Below, in pieces: positions 46,551 through 56,412 of a stretch of DNA of 64,000 bases. The DNA is from Streptomyces sp. JB150 (GTDB lineage: Bacteria; Actinomycetota; Actinomycetes; Streptomycetales; Streptomycetaceae): positions 5,662,445-5,726,444 of the forward strand of contig NZ_CP049780.1 of NCBI RefSeq assembly GCF_011193355.1, in the 5' to 3' direction. The notes under the pieces were generated by a model. That model searched no databases, had not been told where the DNA came from, and worked only from the letters and a program-made list of their open reading frames with translations. The translations under genes were made by a program, and so were the position numbers. How positions within the stretch are numbered: the first letter of the stretch is position 1; each line of letters starts with the position of its first letter.

Positions 46551-47066
46551 ATGCACTCAAGTGACGGTCGTCGCCGTGACGTCAGAAGCGTGCGGTGCGA
46601 CGATCCCTGGTATGCCGCCCTCGCCTCCGGCTGGGGCGAAGCGGACCACGTCCCCGCGCGCGTGCCCGCCGCGGGCACCGACTGGTCCGGGCCGGCCGAG
46701 CCGACGGAAGCCCGCAACGGCGCGCTGAGCGCCGCGGACGTCTACCTCGAGGTGCAGCGCAGCCCCGCCTTCCAGGAGGTGCGCAGCCGCTACCGCCGCT
46801 TCGTCGTCCCCGCGTGCGCCGTTTTCCTCGCCTGGTACGTCGGCTACGTCGTCGCCGCCACCACCACACCCGAGTTCATGGCCCGGCCCGTGGCCGGCGC
46901 GGTCAACGTGGCCATGCTGGCCGGGCTCGGACAGTTCCTCTCCACCTTCCTGCTCACCTGGGCGTACGCCCGGCACGCCCGGCTGCGCAGGGACCGCGCG
47001 GCGCTCGAACTGCGCTGGGACACCCAGGAGCTGACGCGCGGCGTCCTTGGGGGCGGTGCCCGGTGA
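46551..47066 (+). CDS. DUF485 membrane protein
   Basis: The 171-residue protein has two hydrophobic helices (about 85-105 and 118-140) with the DUF485 core FVVPACAVFLAWYVGYVVAATTTPEFM and a short charged tail. DUF485 proteins are usually encoded next to sodium:solute symporters of the acetate permease type, as here; the gene stop overlaps the symporter start by four bases. The first 65 residues are hydrophilic. The true start is uncertain (no clear ribosome site at ATG 46551). Confidence 0.85.
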   Translation: MHSSDGRRRDVRSVRCDDPWYAALASGWGEADHVPARVPAAGTDWSGPAEPTEARNGALSAADVYLEVQRSPAFQEVRSRYRRFVVPACAVFLAWYVGYVVAATTTPEFMARPVAGAVNVAMLAGLGQFLSTFLLTWAYARHARLRRDRAALELRWDTQELTRGVLGGGAR

Positions 47067-48655
47067 CCGGTGAGCATCAGACGCTGGCCCTGGTGCTGTT
47101 CAGCGGGTTCGTCGCCGTGACGCTCGCGATCACCACCTGGGTGAGCCGCAACCGGCACGGCTCGGCCGAGGAGTTCTACGCCGGCGGGCGCCTGTTCTCC
47201 CCGATGGAGAACGGTTTTGCCATCGCCGGTGACTACATGTCCGCCGCGTCCTTCCTCGGGATCTCCGGCCTCATCGCGCTCTACGGCTACGACGGACTGC
47301 TGTACTCCGTCGGGTTCCTGGTGGCCTGGCTGGTGGTGCTGTTCCTCGTCGCCGAACTGGTCCGCAACTGCGGCCGGTTCACCCTCGCCGACGTCGTCAC
47401 CGCGCGGATGCGGGAACGGCCGGTGCGGATCGCGGCGGGAACTTCCTCGGTCACCGTGTCCGTTCTGTACCTGGTGGCGCAGATGGTCGGGGCGGGCAGC
47501 CTGGTCGCGCTGCTGCTGGGCGGGACGAGCGAGGCCGCGCGCACCTGGACGGTCATCGGGGTCGGCGCGCTCATGGTCCTCTATGTGACGTGGGGAGGGA
47601 TGCGCGCCACCACCTGGATCCAGATCGTGAAGGCGGTCCTGCTCATGGGCGGGGCGCTCGCCCTGACCGTGCTCGTGCTGACGCGGTTCCACGGTGACTT
47701 CGACCGGCTGCTGCGCACCGCGGCCGACCGCAGCGGCCACGGCGCGGCCTTCCTGGCGCCCGGCCTGAAGTACGGCGGGGACTGGACCGCCCGCTTCGAC
47801 TTCATCAGCCTCGGACTCGCGCTGGTGCTGGGCACGGCCGGGCTGCCGCACATCCTCTCCCGCTTCTACACCGTGCCCACGGCCCGCGCGGCCCGCCGCT
47901 CGGTGGTCTGGTCGATCGGGCTCATCGGCGGCTTCTACCTGATGACGATCGTGCTCGGCTTCGGTGCCGCCGCCCTCGTGGGCCCGGACGCCGTGCGCGG
48001 CTCGAACGCGGCCGGGAACACGGCGGTCCCGCTGCTGGCACTCGACCTGGGCGGCGGCGCCGACTCCACCGGCGGAACGGTTCTCTTCGCGATCGTCGCC
48101 GCCGTGGCCTTCGCCACGATCCTCGCCGTGGTCGCCGGGATCACGCTCGCCTCCTCGGCATCCGTCGCCCACGACCTGTACGCCTCGCTGCGCCGCGAGC
48201 GGTCCGCGCCGCGCGGCGAGGTGGCCGTCGCGCGGGTCGCGGCGGCCGGCGTCGGCGCCGTCGCGATCGTCCTCGGACTGCTCGCCCGCGACCTCAACGT
48301 CGCCTTCCTGGTGGGCCTCGCCTTCGCCGTCGCCGCCTCCGCGAACCTCCCGGTGCTGCTCTACTCGCTGTTCTGGCGCGACTTCACCACCCGCGGCGCC
48401 GTGTGGGCCGTCTACGGCGGGCTGATCCCGGCCGTGGTGCTGGTGCTGCTGTCGCCCGTCGTGTCGGGCGGCCCCGACGCGCTCTTCCCGCACCTCGACT
48501 TCCAGGTGTTCCCGTTGCAGAACCCCGGCCTCGTCTCCATCCCGCTGGGCTTCCTCGCGGGCTGGCTCGGCACCGTCACCTCGGCCGAGGAGCCGGACCG
48601 GGCCCGGCACGCGGAGACGGAGGTGCGGTCGCTGACGGGGGCGGGAGCGGCGTAG
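47063..48655 (+). CDS. Sodium:solute symporter, acetate/pyruvate-type (SSS family)
   Basis: The 530-residue protein has about 13 hydrophobic segments. It shows the SSS motif SAEEFYAGGRLFSPMENGFAIAGDYMSAASFLGISGLIALYG in pieces (about 33-75), SRFYTVPTARAARRSV and a long C-terminal set of helices. This resembles ActP/MctC-type monocarboxylate transporters. The GTG start overlaps the DUF485 stop. It is convergent with a CitB/CitA-type two-component system, which probably senses a carboxylate; a link to this transporter is inferred. The last 20 residues are acidic. Confidence 0.9.
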   Translation: MTGEHQTLALVLFSGFVAVTLAITTWVSRNRHGSAEEFYAGGRLFSPMENGFAIAGDYMSAASFLGISGLIALYGYDGLLYSVGFLVAWLVVLFLVAELVRNCGRFTLADVVTARMRERPVRIAAGTSSVTVSVLYLVAQMVGAGSLVALLLGGTSEAARTWTVIGVGALMVLYVTWGGMRATTWIQIVKAVLLMGGALALTVLVLTRFHGDFDRLLRTAADRSGHGAAFLAPGLKYGGDWTARFDFISLGLALVLGTAGLPHILSRFYTVPTARAARRSVVWSIGLIGGFYLMTIVLGFGAAALVGPDAVRGSNAAGNTAVPLLALDLGGGADSTGGTVLFAIVAAVAFATILAVVAGITLASSASVAHDLYASLRRERSAPRGEVAVARVAAAGVGAVAIVLGLLARDLNVAFLVGLAFAVAASANLPVLLYSLFWRDFTTRGAVWAVYGGLIPAVVLVLLSPVVSGGPDALFPHLDFQVFPLQNPGLVSIPLGFLAGWLGTVTSAEEPDRARHAETEVRSLTGAGAA

Positions 48656-48800
48656 GGCCACCTCGTCGGACGCTCGCCGACGCCACGCCGGCGGGCGTCT
48701 AGAGGCCTGCGCCATAGGTTCGGCGGGCGTCGAGAAGACGGCGGACCGTTTCCGTACCCCAGGCAGGGCACGGTTCTTCCCCCGCCCCGGGATTCGTGCC

Positions 48801-49481
48801 TCAGGCGCGGGTCGCCCACACGTAACGGTGCTCCGGGCGGCCCGCGTCGCCGTACTTCAGGGTCAGCGTGGCCCGTCCTGTGCGCTCCAGCAGCTTCAGA
48901 TAGCGCTGGGCGGTCTGCCGGCTCACGCCCGTCCGCTCGGCGATCTCCTGGGCCGACAGCGGCCCGTCCGCGCTCATCAGGCACTGCCGTACCAGCTCGG
49001 CCGTGGTGGGGGAGTGCCCCTTCGGCAGATCCGGCTCCGAGGGCGCGGACAGCGCGCCGAAGATCCGGTCCACCTCGGCCTGTTCGGCCTCGCCGCCGCC
49101 GTCGAGGGTGCGGCGCAGCTGCGCGTACGCCTCCAGCTTGGCGCGCAGGCCCGCGAACGCGAACGGCTTGACCAGGTACTGCAGCGCGCCGTGCCGCATC
49201 GCCGCCTGCACCGTCGACACGTCCCGCGCGGCCGTCACCATGATCACGTCGGTCTGGTGGCCGCGGCGGCGCATCTCCTGGACCACCGCGAGGCCCGTGC
49301 CGTCCGGCAGGTAGTGGTCCAGCAGCACGAGGTCCACGTGCGGCAGCGTCTCCAGCAGCCGCAGCGCCTCCGCCGCCTGGTGCGCCTGCCCGGCGACGTG
49401 GAAGCCCGGCACCTTCTCGACGTAGGCGGCGTTCACCCGGGCGACCCTGGTGTCGTCGTCCACGACCAGGACCTCGATCAT
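48801..49481 (-). CDS. Response regulator, CitB/DctR type
   Basis: The 226-residue protein has a receiver domain: acidic pair DDD (about 8-10), phospho-acceptor Asp in LVLLDHYLPDG (about 55), Thr in IMVTAARD and Lys in LVKPF. The output domain at the C-terminus has a winged helix with LSAQEIAERTGVSRQTAQRYLKLLERTG (about 172-200), as in CitB/DcuR-type regulators. Start ATG 49481 has GGAGGAG in front. Its ATG overlaps the sensor kinase stop (ATGA on the minus strand), so they are cotranscribed and coupled. Confidence 0.92.
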   Translation of the reverse strand: MIEVLVVDDDTRVARVNAAYVEKVPGFHVAGQAHQAAEALRLLETLPHVDLVLLDHYLPDGTGLAVVQEMRRRGHQTDVIMVTAARDVSTVQAAMRHGALQYLVKPFAFAGLRAKLEAYAQLRRTLDGGGEAEQAEVDRIFGALSAPSEPDLPKGHSPTTAELVRQCLMSADGPLSAQEIAERTGVSRQTAQRYLKLLERTGRATLTLKYGDAGRPEHRYVWATRA

Positions 49482-51235
49482 CGCGTCTCCTCCTCGGTGG
49501 ACCGCGCGGCGGACGGCATGGTGGTGGCGCTCGGCGCGGTGGTGGTACCGGATGCGCTCTGCGCGTCCGGCAGGCAAAGGGTGCCCCCGGTCTCGGCCTC
49601 GGGCTCAGCCCTCCGCTCAGCCCCCGGCCCCGCCAGCGCCTCCGGCAGGACGACGGTGAACTCCGCGCCCCCGCCCGGCGCCTCGCCCACGGTCACGGTG
49701 CCGCCCTGCCGCTCGGCCAGCCGGCGCACCAGGGACAGCCCGATGCCGCGCTTGCGGTGGGCGGGCGGTTCCTTCGTCGACCAGCCCTCGGTGAAGACCA
49801 GTTCCCGCCGCTCCTCGGGGATGCCGGGCCCCGTGTCCCGTACCGCGAGCACGGCGGTGCGGCCCTCGGCCTGCAATTCGACCTCCACGCGCGCGTGCGG
49901 GGTGCCCGCCACGGCGTCGAGCGCGTTGTCGACCAGGTTCCCGACGATCGTGACCAGCCCGCGGGCGTCGACCAGCCGGTCCGGCAGCCGGGTGCGGCCG
50001 GAGAGCCGCAGCGCCACCCCGCGCTCGGCGGCGACGGTCGCCTTGCCGACCAGCAGGGCGGCGAGCAGCGGATCCTCGATCTTCTCGGTGATCTGCTCCG
50101 CCGTGGCCCGGTGGTCACCGACCACCTCGCCGACGAACTCGACGGCGTCGTCGTACATCTCCAGTTCGAGCAGTCCGAGCAGGGTGTGCATCCGGTTGGC
50201 GTGTTCGTGGTCCTGAGCGCGCAGGGCGTCGATCAGACCGCGCGTGGAGTCCAGTTCACGCCCCAGCTGCTCCAGCTCGGTGCGGTCGCGCAGGGTGGCG
50301 ACCGCGCCCCCGTCGTCGGTGGGCATCCGGTTGGCGACCAGCACCCGCTGCCCACGCACGGTGAGCAGGTCCGTGCCGGTCACCCGGCCGGCCAGCACAT
50401 CGGCCGTACGGCCCGCGCCCAGTGCCTCGTCGGGGGAGCGGCCCACGGCCTCGTCGCCGATGCCGAGCAGGCGCTGCGCCTCGTCGTTGAGCAGGCGGAG
50501 CCGCCCCGCGCGGTCCAGGGCGACGACGCCCTCGCGGATGCCGTGCAGCATGGCCTCCCGCTCCGCCAGCAGGGCCGCGATGTCGGAGAAGGCCAGGTCC
50601 CGCGTCTGGCGCTGCACCCGGCGGGAGATCAGCCAGGCGGCCAGCGCGCCCACGGCGAGGGCGCCGCCCGCATACGCGAGGAGCTCCGGGATCGCGTGGA
50701 CGAGCCGCGCGCGGACACTGTCGTAGGCGATACCGACCGACACCGCCCCCACGATGTCCCCGTCGCCGTCGCGCAGTGGCACCTTGCCGCGCGCGGAACG
50801 GCCCAGGGTGCCCTCGTCGATCTCCATGACCTCCCGGCCGGCCAGCGCCTGGCTGGGGTCGGTGGAGACATGCCGGCCGATCTCCGCGGGCTCGGTGTGG
50901 GACCAGCGCACCCCGCGCGTGTCCATGATCACGACGTACTCGGCACGCGTGGCCCGCCGGATCCGCTCCGCCTCCCGCTGCACGGGCCCGTCCGGGCTCG
51001 GCGGGGTGCCGACGACGTCCTCGGCGAGCCGCGGCTGGGCCGCCGTGGTCTGCGCGATCGCCAGCGCGCGGCGCATCGCCTGGTCGTCCAGCTGATCGCT
51101 GAGCGGCGCGAGGAACAGTCCGGTGGCGAGCACCGCGACTCCCGCGGCGATCGCCACCTGCATCAGCAGCACCTGCGAGAACATCCGGCGCGGCAGACCG
51201 AGACGCAGGCGGCGGGCGGGGGAGGTGGGGCGCAT
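49478..51235 (-). CDS. Sensor histidine kinase, CitA/DcuS type
   Basis: The 585-residue protein has a first transmembrane helix (about 24-45), an extracytoplasmic sensing domain (about 45-175) with LAGREVMEIDEGTLGRSARGKVPL and GAVSVGIAYDSVR, as in PAS-like citrate/dicarboxylate sensors, and a second helix (about 185-205). A cytoplasmic PAS follows (about 220-290). The kinase has HEHANRMHTLLGLLEL with the His, N-box VGNLVDNALDAV, and G-boxes DTGPGIP and RGIGLSLV. The C-terminal 40 residues are disordered. The start ATG 51235 is about 100 bases from the ferredoxin-like gene. Confidence 0.92.
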   Translation of the reverse strand: MRPTSPARRLRLGLPRRMFSQVLLMQVAIAAGVAVLATGLFLAPLSDQLDDQAMRRALAIAQTTAAQPRLAEDVVGTPPSPDGPVQREAERIRRATRAEYVVIMDTRGVRWSHTEPAEIGRHVSTDPSQALAGREVMEIDEGTLGRSARGKVPLRDGDGDIVGAVSVGIAYDSVRARLVHAIPELLAYAGGALAVGALAAWLISRRVQRQTRDLAFSDIAALLAEREAMLHGIREGVVALDRAGRLRLLNDEAQRLLGIGDEAVGRSPDEALGAGRTADVLAGRVTGTDLLTVRGQRVLVANRMPTDDGGAVATLRDRTELEQLGRELDSTRGLIDALRAQDHEHANRMHTLLGLLELEMYDDAVEFVGEVVGDHRATAEQITEKIEDPLLAALLVGKATVAAERGVALRLSGRTRLPDRLVDARGLVTIVGNLVDNALDAVAGTPHARVEVELQAEGRTAVLAVRDTGPGIPEERRELVFTEGWSTKEPPAHRKRGIGLSLVRRLAERQGGTVTVGEAPGGGAEFTVVLPEALAGPGAERRAEPEAETGGTLCLPDAQSASGTTTAPSATTMPSAARSTEEETR

Positions 51236-51336
51236 ACCCACGACGGTACGTGGGCGGCTGGGCCTGGCCGTAGGGGAGTGGCGGGGATCTCCCGGAGACC
51301 GTGGCCTGGCCGTGGGCCTCGTGAAGGGCGGGGGCG

Positions 51337-52296
51337 TCAGCCGGCCAGGGCCGCCGGGGTCAGTTCGCGCACCGCCAGGACGTCCATCCGCGCGGGGGCG
51401 CCCAGGACCGAGGTGCCGCAGCTCTCGGGGCGTGGCGGCTCGGACGCCCCCTGGGCGACGAGGACGCGCCAGCAGCGGCCGTCCACGTGAGCGACGGTCA
51501 CCTCCCAGCGCGCGGCCGCGCCGTGCGTCCGTACGGCGTTCTCGGTGCGTACGACGCTCAGGGCGTCCGCCGCGTACTCGCCCGCCTCCCTGCGCACGGC
51601 CAGCTCGGCCGCCTGGCCGGGCCGCTCCCACGCGGAGCTGCCCCGGCAGCCGGTGACGACGATCCGGCCCTCCTGGACGGCGTGCAGGACCTCCTTGACG
51701 CCGTGGGCCTCGGCCCGGCCGTACGCGTAGCCGTACGGCAGGACGAGCAGCGTCGGTGAGAAGCGGTGTCCGCCCAGGTGGGTGACCTCCCAGACGCCCT
51801 CCACGCCGGACGAGGCCAGCTCGGCGGCGAGGGGGCGGCCCAGCAGGGCGCAGCAGCGGTCGCGCTTGCCGTTGGTGCAGACGAGGGCGAGGGGGGCGCC
51901 GGTGTGGGGCCGCCCCTGGAGCACGGTGCCGAAGGAGCGGTGGTCGCCCCGGCCGAGGGCGGCGAAGTCCAGGTCCAGGAGCCGGCGGGGGTCGGTGACC
52001 GTGGCGGTGTGCAGCCAGGCGTTGCCGGGGACGGTGTGAGCCACGTACACCCGGCGCACCGCGGGCATACGGGAGTCCGCGTGGCGGCCGGGGCGGCGGA
52101 TGAGCGCGATGCGCACGCCGGTGTGTTTCGCGGCGGCTTCCAGGGCGCGGCCCAGCGCGGGGTCCAGGTGGCTCGAGGTGAGCGCCCTGGCGCCCCACGG
52201 GCCCGGCTGCTCCACCAGCAGCCAGGTCCTGGCAGTGGCCGCGGTACCGGAAATCGGCTCGTCGAGGCTCCGGGAGACGGTCGCGCACGTACTCAC
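51337..52296 (-). CDS. Sucrase/ferredoxin-like protein, iron-regulated
   Basis: The 319-residue protein resembles the sucrase/ferredoxin-like family with a thioredoxin-fold ferredoxin core. The motif LVCTNGKRDRCCALLGRPLA (about residues 138-157) supplies cysteines for an iron-sulfur cluster, and GGHRFSPTLLVLP (about 175) follows. The family has been proposed to act in siderophore iron release or redox; the role here is not proven. It starts at GTG with no ribosome site; an iron box ends three bases upstream and contains a TAGGCT -10 at seven bases, so the message is probably leaderless and iron-repressed. Confidence 0.8.
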   Translation of the reverse strand: MSTCATVSRSLDEPISGTAATARTWLLVEQPGPWGARALTSSHLDPALGRALEAAAKHTGVRIALIRRPGRHADSRMPAVRRVYVAHTVPGNAWLHTATVTDPRRLLDLDFAALGRGDHRSFGTVLQGRPHTGAPLALVCTNGKRDRCCALLGRPLAAELASSGVEGVWEVTHLGGHRFSPTLLVLPYGYAYGRAEAHGVKEVLHAVQEGRIVVTGCRGSSAWERPGQAAELAVRREAGEYAADALSVVRTENAVRTHGAAARWEVTVAHVDGRCWRVLVAQGASEPPRPESCGTSVLGAPARMDVLAVRELTPAALAG

Positions 52297-52298
52297 AG

Positions 52299-52315
52299 AG
52301 GTGAGCCTAACCTGA
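52299..52315 (-). promoter_or_regulatory. Iron box (DmdR/IdeR type) over the ferredoxin-like gene start
   Basis: Read on the minus strand the site is TCAGGTTAGGCTCACCT, close to the IdeR/DtxR consensus TTAGGTTAGGCTAACCTAA. The inner TAGGCT can serve as the -10 box. The repressor would cover the promoter under iron sufficiency. Confidence 0.8.
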
Positions 52316-52582
52316 CTTGGTCATCACATGCCTCCCGTCACAGTGTTGTCCTGGTGCATCAGGATGTGCGACGCCTGGTCCGAGCTGCTTGGACAGTACA
52401 TGTGGAGATCATGTGATTTTCGGTCAGTCAGTCGTTCATGGGCGGTTTCGTCCCGGTCGGCAGGGTTCACCGCGCGGGTGATCAGCGGGGCGGGCGGGCT
52501 CGTATTCTGAGGGCCGCAGTCCGTTCTCGTCTGCGCGCCGGCCGGGAGCCGCGGCGCGCGTCGGTGTCAGGAAGGTCGCACG

Positions 52583-53776
52583 TTGGGGCAGAGCCCGAAG
52601 CCGCAGCCGCAGATCCCGGTCGTCGTCCTCGCCGGATTCCTGGGTTCCGGCAAGACGACACTCCTCAACCACCTGCTGCACCGCAGCGGAGGCAGCCGGA
52701 TCGGCGCCGTGGTGAACGACTTCGGCGCCATCGAGATCGACGCGATGGCCGTGGCCGGCGCGCTCGGCGACTCCACGGTCTCACTCGGCAACGGCTGCCT
52801 GTGCTGCGCGGTCGACGCGAGCGAACTCGACGTCTACCTCGACCGGCTCGCCCGCCCGGGGACCGGCATCGACGTCATCGTGATCGAGGCCAGCGGGCTC
52901 GCCGAGCCGCAGGAACTGGTCCGCATGGTGCTGGCGAGCGAGAACCGGCGAGTGGTCTACGGCGGTCTCGTCGAGGTCGTCGACGCCGCGGAGTTCGACG
53001 CGACCCGCGCCAGGCATCCCGAGATCGACCGGCACCTCGCCATCGCCGACCTGGTGGTGGTCAACAAGCTCGACCGCGCGCCCGACGCCGAACGCGTCCT
53101 CGGGCTGGTCCGCGGCCTCACCGACGGGGCGGCCGTCGTGCCCGCGACCTACGGACGGATCGACCCCGAGTTCCTCTTCGACTGCCGGCCGAGCGAGGAG
53201 CGCGTCGGGCAGCTGTCCTTCGACGACCTGCACGAGGAAGAGCACTCCGGTCCCGACGACGAGGCCCACGGCCACGCCGTGCACCTCCACAGCGGCTACG
53301 ACAGCCTGTCCTTCGTCTCCGACCGCCCCCTCGATCCGCGCCGGCTGATGCGGTTCCTCGACAGCCGGCCGGAAGGGCTGTACCGGATCAAGGGCTACGT
53401 CGACTTCGGCGCCCACGACCCCGCCAACCGCTACTCCGTCCACGCCGTCGGACGCTTCCTGCGGTTCTACCCGGAGCCGTGGGAGCCCGGCGCCGAGCGG
53501 CTGACCCAGCTCGTCCTGATCGGCTCCGGCATCGACACCCCCCTCCTCGGCAAGGAGCTGGAGGCGTGCCGTAGCGACGCCCCGCACACCGCCGACGAGC
53601 ACGGCATGTGGGGCGTCCTGCGCTACGTCCAGGACCCGGAGGAGCCGGGGCCCGACCCGGCGACCGGGCCGGGCTCCGACCCGGATATCGACCCGGACTT
53701 CGCTCCGGACATCGACCCGGGGTTCGACCCGGAGACTCACCCCGGCTTCGACCCGGACCACGACCAGGCGCCCTAG
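52583..53776 (+). CDS. CobW/COG0523-type GTPase with Asp/Pro repeat tail
   Basis: The 397-residue metal-chaperone-type GTPase has Walker A GFLGSGKTTLLNHLL (about 17-31), the CxCC metal motif in GNGCLCCAVDA (about 72), and Walker B-like VIVIEASGLAEP. NKLD is the G4 box. A His-rich loop (HEEEHSGPDDEAHGHAVHLH, about 215-235) may bind metal. The CobW C-terminal domain follows. The last 50 residues are repeats of Asp-Pro and Phe/Ile (PDIDPDF, PDIDPGFD), unusual for the family. It starts at TTG with GGAAGG eight bases upstream. The metal (zinc or cobalt) is not identified; no Zur box is certain. Confidence 0.85.
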   Translation: MGQSPKPQPQIPVVVLAGFLGSGKTTLLNHLLHRSGGSRIGAVVNDFGAIEIDAMAVAGALGDSTVSLGNGCLCCAVDASELDVYLDRLARPGTGIDVIVIEASGLAEPQELVRMVLASENRRVVYGGLVEVVDAAEFDATRARHPEIDRHLAIADLVVVNKLDRAPDAERVLGLVRGLTDGAAVVPATYGRIDPEFLFDCRPSEERVGQLSFDDLHEEEHSGPDDEAHGHAVHLHSGYDSLSFVSDRPLDPRRLMRFLDSRPEGLYRIKGYVDFGAHDPANRYSVHAVGRFLRFYPEPWEPGAERLTQLVLIGSGIDTPLLGKELEACRSDAPHTADEHGMWGVLRYVQDPEEPGPDPATGPGSDPDIDPDFAPDIDPGFDPETHPGFDPDHDQAP

Positions 53777-53793
53777 GCAGGCGCAAGCCTGAC

Positions 53794-53822
53794 CCGCTGG
53801 ACCCCGGCCGGGGGTCCAGCGG
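53794..53822. terminator. Terminator between cobW-like gene and parC
   Basis: Perfect 12-base stem CCGCTGGACCCC with its complement around a 5-base loop. Located between convergent genes. A GTCCGGC-rich repetitive segment follows (53833-53930). Confidence 0.85.
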
Positions 53823-53955
53823 ACGGAGGACGTGACCGGACCGGCGGTCGCCACCGGACCGCGGTAGCCACCGGACCGGCGGACGTGCAGTCCGGCGGTC
53901 CGGCAGTCCGGCAGTCCGGCGGCGACCGGCGACTCACCGCTACACAACCCCGCCG

Positions 53956-56412
53956 CTACACCGGCCCCGCCACCGCCGAGATCGTCTTGGTCAGCGACAC
54001 GCCCGAGCCGTCGCGGCGCGGGTCGAGCTCCGGGAGTTCGGCCGGGGTGCCGTTCTTCTGCGCGGCACGGGCGGGCGCCGGGCCGGCCCAGGCGAAGGAC
54101 AGGCAGTCCTCGCCCTTCAGGAACCGCTGGCAGCGCACACCGCCGGTGGCGCGCCCCTTGCGCGGGAACTGGTCGAACGGGGTCAGCTTGGCGGTCGTCT
54201 GCACCGAGTCGTCCAGCGTGCCGCGCGAGCCGGCCACCGTGAAGACGAGCGCGTCCGACGCGGGGTCGACCGCCGTGAACGAGATGACCTTGGCGCCCTC
54301 GGCGAGCTTGATGCCGGTCATGCCGCCCGCCGGCCGGCCCTGCGGGCGGACCTGGGACGCCTGGTAGCGCAGCAGCTGGGCGTCGTCCGTGATGAAGACC
54401 AGGTCCTCCTCACCGGTGCGCAGCTCCACCGCGCCGACGATCCGGTCACCCTCCTTGAGGGTGATCACCTCCAGCTCGTCCTTGTTGGCCGGGTAGTCGG
54501 GCACGACCCGCTTGACGACGCCCTGTTCCGTGCCCAGCGCCAGGCCGGGGGAGGACTCGTCGAGGGTGGTCAGGCAGACCACCGTCTCGTCGTCCTCCAG
54601 CGACACGAACTCCGCCAGCGGCGCGCCGCCCGACAGCGTCGGCGCCGTCGCGGTGTCCGGCAGCTGGGGCAGGTCGACGACGTTGATCCGCAGCAGCCGG
54701 CCGTACGACGTCACCGCGCCGACCTCGCCGCGCGTCGTGGCCGGCACCGCGGAGACGATCACGTCGTGCTTGGCGCGCCGGGCGTCGGCGTCCTGCGCGA
54801 ACGGCTCCGCGTTCGCCGTACGGGCCAGCAGGCCGGTCGAGGACAGCAGCACCCGGCACGGGTCGTCCGCGACCTGGAGCGGCACGGTGGCGGCCGTGGT
54901 CGCCGCGGACTCCAGCAGGACCGTCCGGCGCGGGGTGCCGAACTTCTTGGCGACCGCGGCGAGTTCCGAGGAGACCAGCTTGCGCAGCTCCGCGTCCGAC
55001 TCCAGGATCCGGGTCAGCTCCTCGATCTCGGCGTTGAGCCGCTCCTTCTCCGCCTCCAGCTCGATCCGGTCGTACTTGGTGAGCCGGCGCAGCGGCGTGT
55101 CCAGGATGTACTGGGTCTGCGTCTCGCTCAGCGAGAAGCGCTCCATCAGGCGCTCCTTGGCCTGCGCCGAGTTCTCGCTGGAGCGGATCAGCCGGATGAC
55201 CTCGTCGATGTCGACCAGCGCCGTCAGCAGGCCCTCGACCAGGTGCAGACGGTCGCGCCGCTTGCCGCGGCGGAACTCCGAGCGGCGGCGCACGACCTCG
55301 AAGCGGTGGTCGAGGTAGACCTCCAGCAGCTCCTTCAGGCCCAGCGTCAGCGGCTGGCCGTCCACCAGCGCGACGTTGTTGATGCCGAAGGACTCCTCCA
55401 TCGGCGTCAGCTTGTACAGCTGCTCCAGGACCGCCTCCGGCACGAAGCCGTTCTTGATCTCGATGACCAGGCGCAGCCCGTGCTCGCGGTCGGTGAGGTC
55501 CTTGACGTCGGCGATGCCCTGGAGCTTCTTCGCGCCGACCAGGTCCTTGATCTTGGCGATGACCTTCTCGGGGCCGACCGTGAAGGGCAGCTCGGTGACG
55601 ACCAGGCCCTTGCGGCGGGCGGTGACGTTCTCGACGGAGACCGTCGCGCGCATCTTGAAGGTGCCGCGGCCCGTCTCGTAGGCGTCGCGGATCCCGGACA
55701 GGCCGACGATCCGGCCGCCGGTGGGCAGGTCGGGGCCAGGGACGTGCTTCATCAGGGCGTCGAGGTCGGCGTTCGGGTGCCGGATCAGGTGGCGGGCCGC
55801 CGCGATGACCTCGCTCAGATTGTGCGGCGGCATGTTCGTGGCCATGCCGACCGCGATGCCGGAGGCGCCGTTCACCAGCAGGTTCGGGAACGCGGCGGGC
55901 AGCGCGACCGGCTCGCGCTCCTGGCCGTCGTAGTTCGGCGCGAAGTCGACCGTGTCCTCGTCGATGGACTCGGTCATCAGACCCGTCGCCGCGGCCATCC
56001 GGCACTCCGTGTACCGCATGGCGGCCGGCGGGTCGTCGTTGCCCAGCGAGCCGAAGTTGCCGTGGCCGTCCACCAGCGGCACGCGCATCGAGAAGGGCTG
56101 CGCCATGCGGACCAGGGCGTCGTAGATCGACGCGTCGCCGTGCGGGTGCAGCTTGCCCATGACCTCGCCGACCACGCGGGCGCACTTCACATAGCCGCGC
56201 TCCGGGCGCAGGCCCATCTCGTTCATCTGGTAGACGATGCGGCGGTGCACCGGCTTCAGGCCGTCGCGCGCGTCCGGCAGGGCTCGGGAGTAGATGACCG
56301 AGTACGCGTACTCGAGGAAGGAGCCCTGCATCTCGTCGACGACGTCGATGTCGAGGATCCGCTCCTCGTACGCGTCGTCGGGCGGCGGGGTCTTCGTGCT
56401 GCGGCGGGCCAT
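53956..56412 (-). CDS. parC: DNA topoisomerase IV subunit A (ParC), GyrA-like
   Basis: The breakage-reunion subunit. The 818-residue protein starts [11 protein letters not shown] at an ATG with AAGGAG upstream. The winged-helix domain has [17 protein letters not shown] and the active-site Tyr in AAMRYTE (about 120). The coiled-coil includes [18 protein letters not shown]. The C-terminal beta-propeller has degenerate repeats ([25 protein letters not shown]) and no canonical QRRGGKG GyrA box, fitting a ParC rather than GyrA. Partner of ParE at 44-46 kb. The longer upstream frame to 57093 is low-complexity and not used. Confidence 0.95.
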   Translation of the reverse strand: MARRSTKTPPPDDAYEERILDIDVVDEMQGSFLEYAYSVIYSRALPDARDGLKPVHRRIVYQMNEMGLRPERGYVKCARVVGEVMGKLHPHGDASIYDALVRMAQPFSMRVPLVDGHGNFGSLGNDDPPAAMRYTECRMAAATGLMTESIDEDTVDFAPNYDGQEREPVALPAAFPNLLVNGASGIAVGMATNMPPHNLSEVIAAARHLIRHPNADLDALMKHVPGPDLPTGGRIVGLSGIRDAYETGRGTFKMRATVSVENVTARRKGLVVTELPFTVGPEKVIAKIKDLVGAKKLQGIADVKDLTDREHGLRLVIEIKNGFVPEAVLEQLYKLTPMEESFGINNVALVDGQPLTLGLKELLEVYLDHRFEVVRRRSEFRRGKRRDRLHLVEGLLTALVDIDEVIRLIRSSENSAQAKERLMERFSLSETQTQYILDTPLRRLTKYDRIELEAEKERLNAEIEELTRILESDAELRKLVSSELAAVAKKFGTPRRTVLLESAATTAATVPLQVADDPCRVLLSSTGLLARTANAEPFAQDADARRAKHDVIVSAVPATTRGEVGAVTSYGRLLRINVVDLPQLPDTATAPTLSGGAPLAEFVSLEDDETVVCLTTLDESSPGLALGTEQGVVKRVVPDYPANKDELEVITLKEGDRIVGAVELRTGEEDLVFITDDAQLLRYQASQVRPQGRPAGGMTGIKLAEGAKVISFTAVDPASDALVFTVAGSRGTLDDSVQTTAKLTPFDQFPRKGRATGGVRCQRFLKGEDCLSFAWAGPAPARAAQKNGTPAELPELDPRRDGSGVSLTKTISAVAGPV

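Noticed and set aside
52380..52440. Zur box before the CobW-type gene
   Set aside because: TGATTTTC occurs once with an ACATG/CATGT repeat nearby, but it does not form the expected Zur palindrome.
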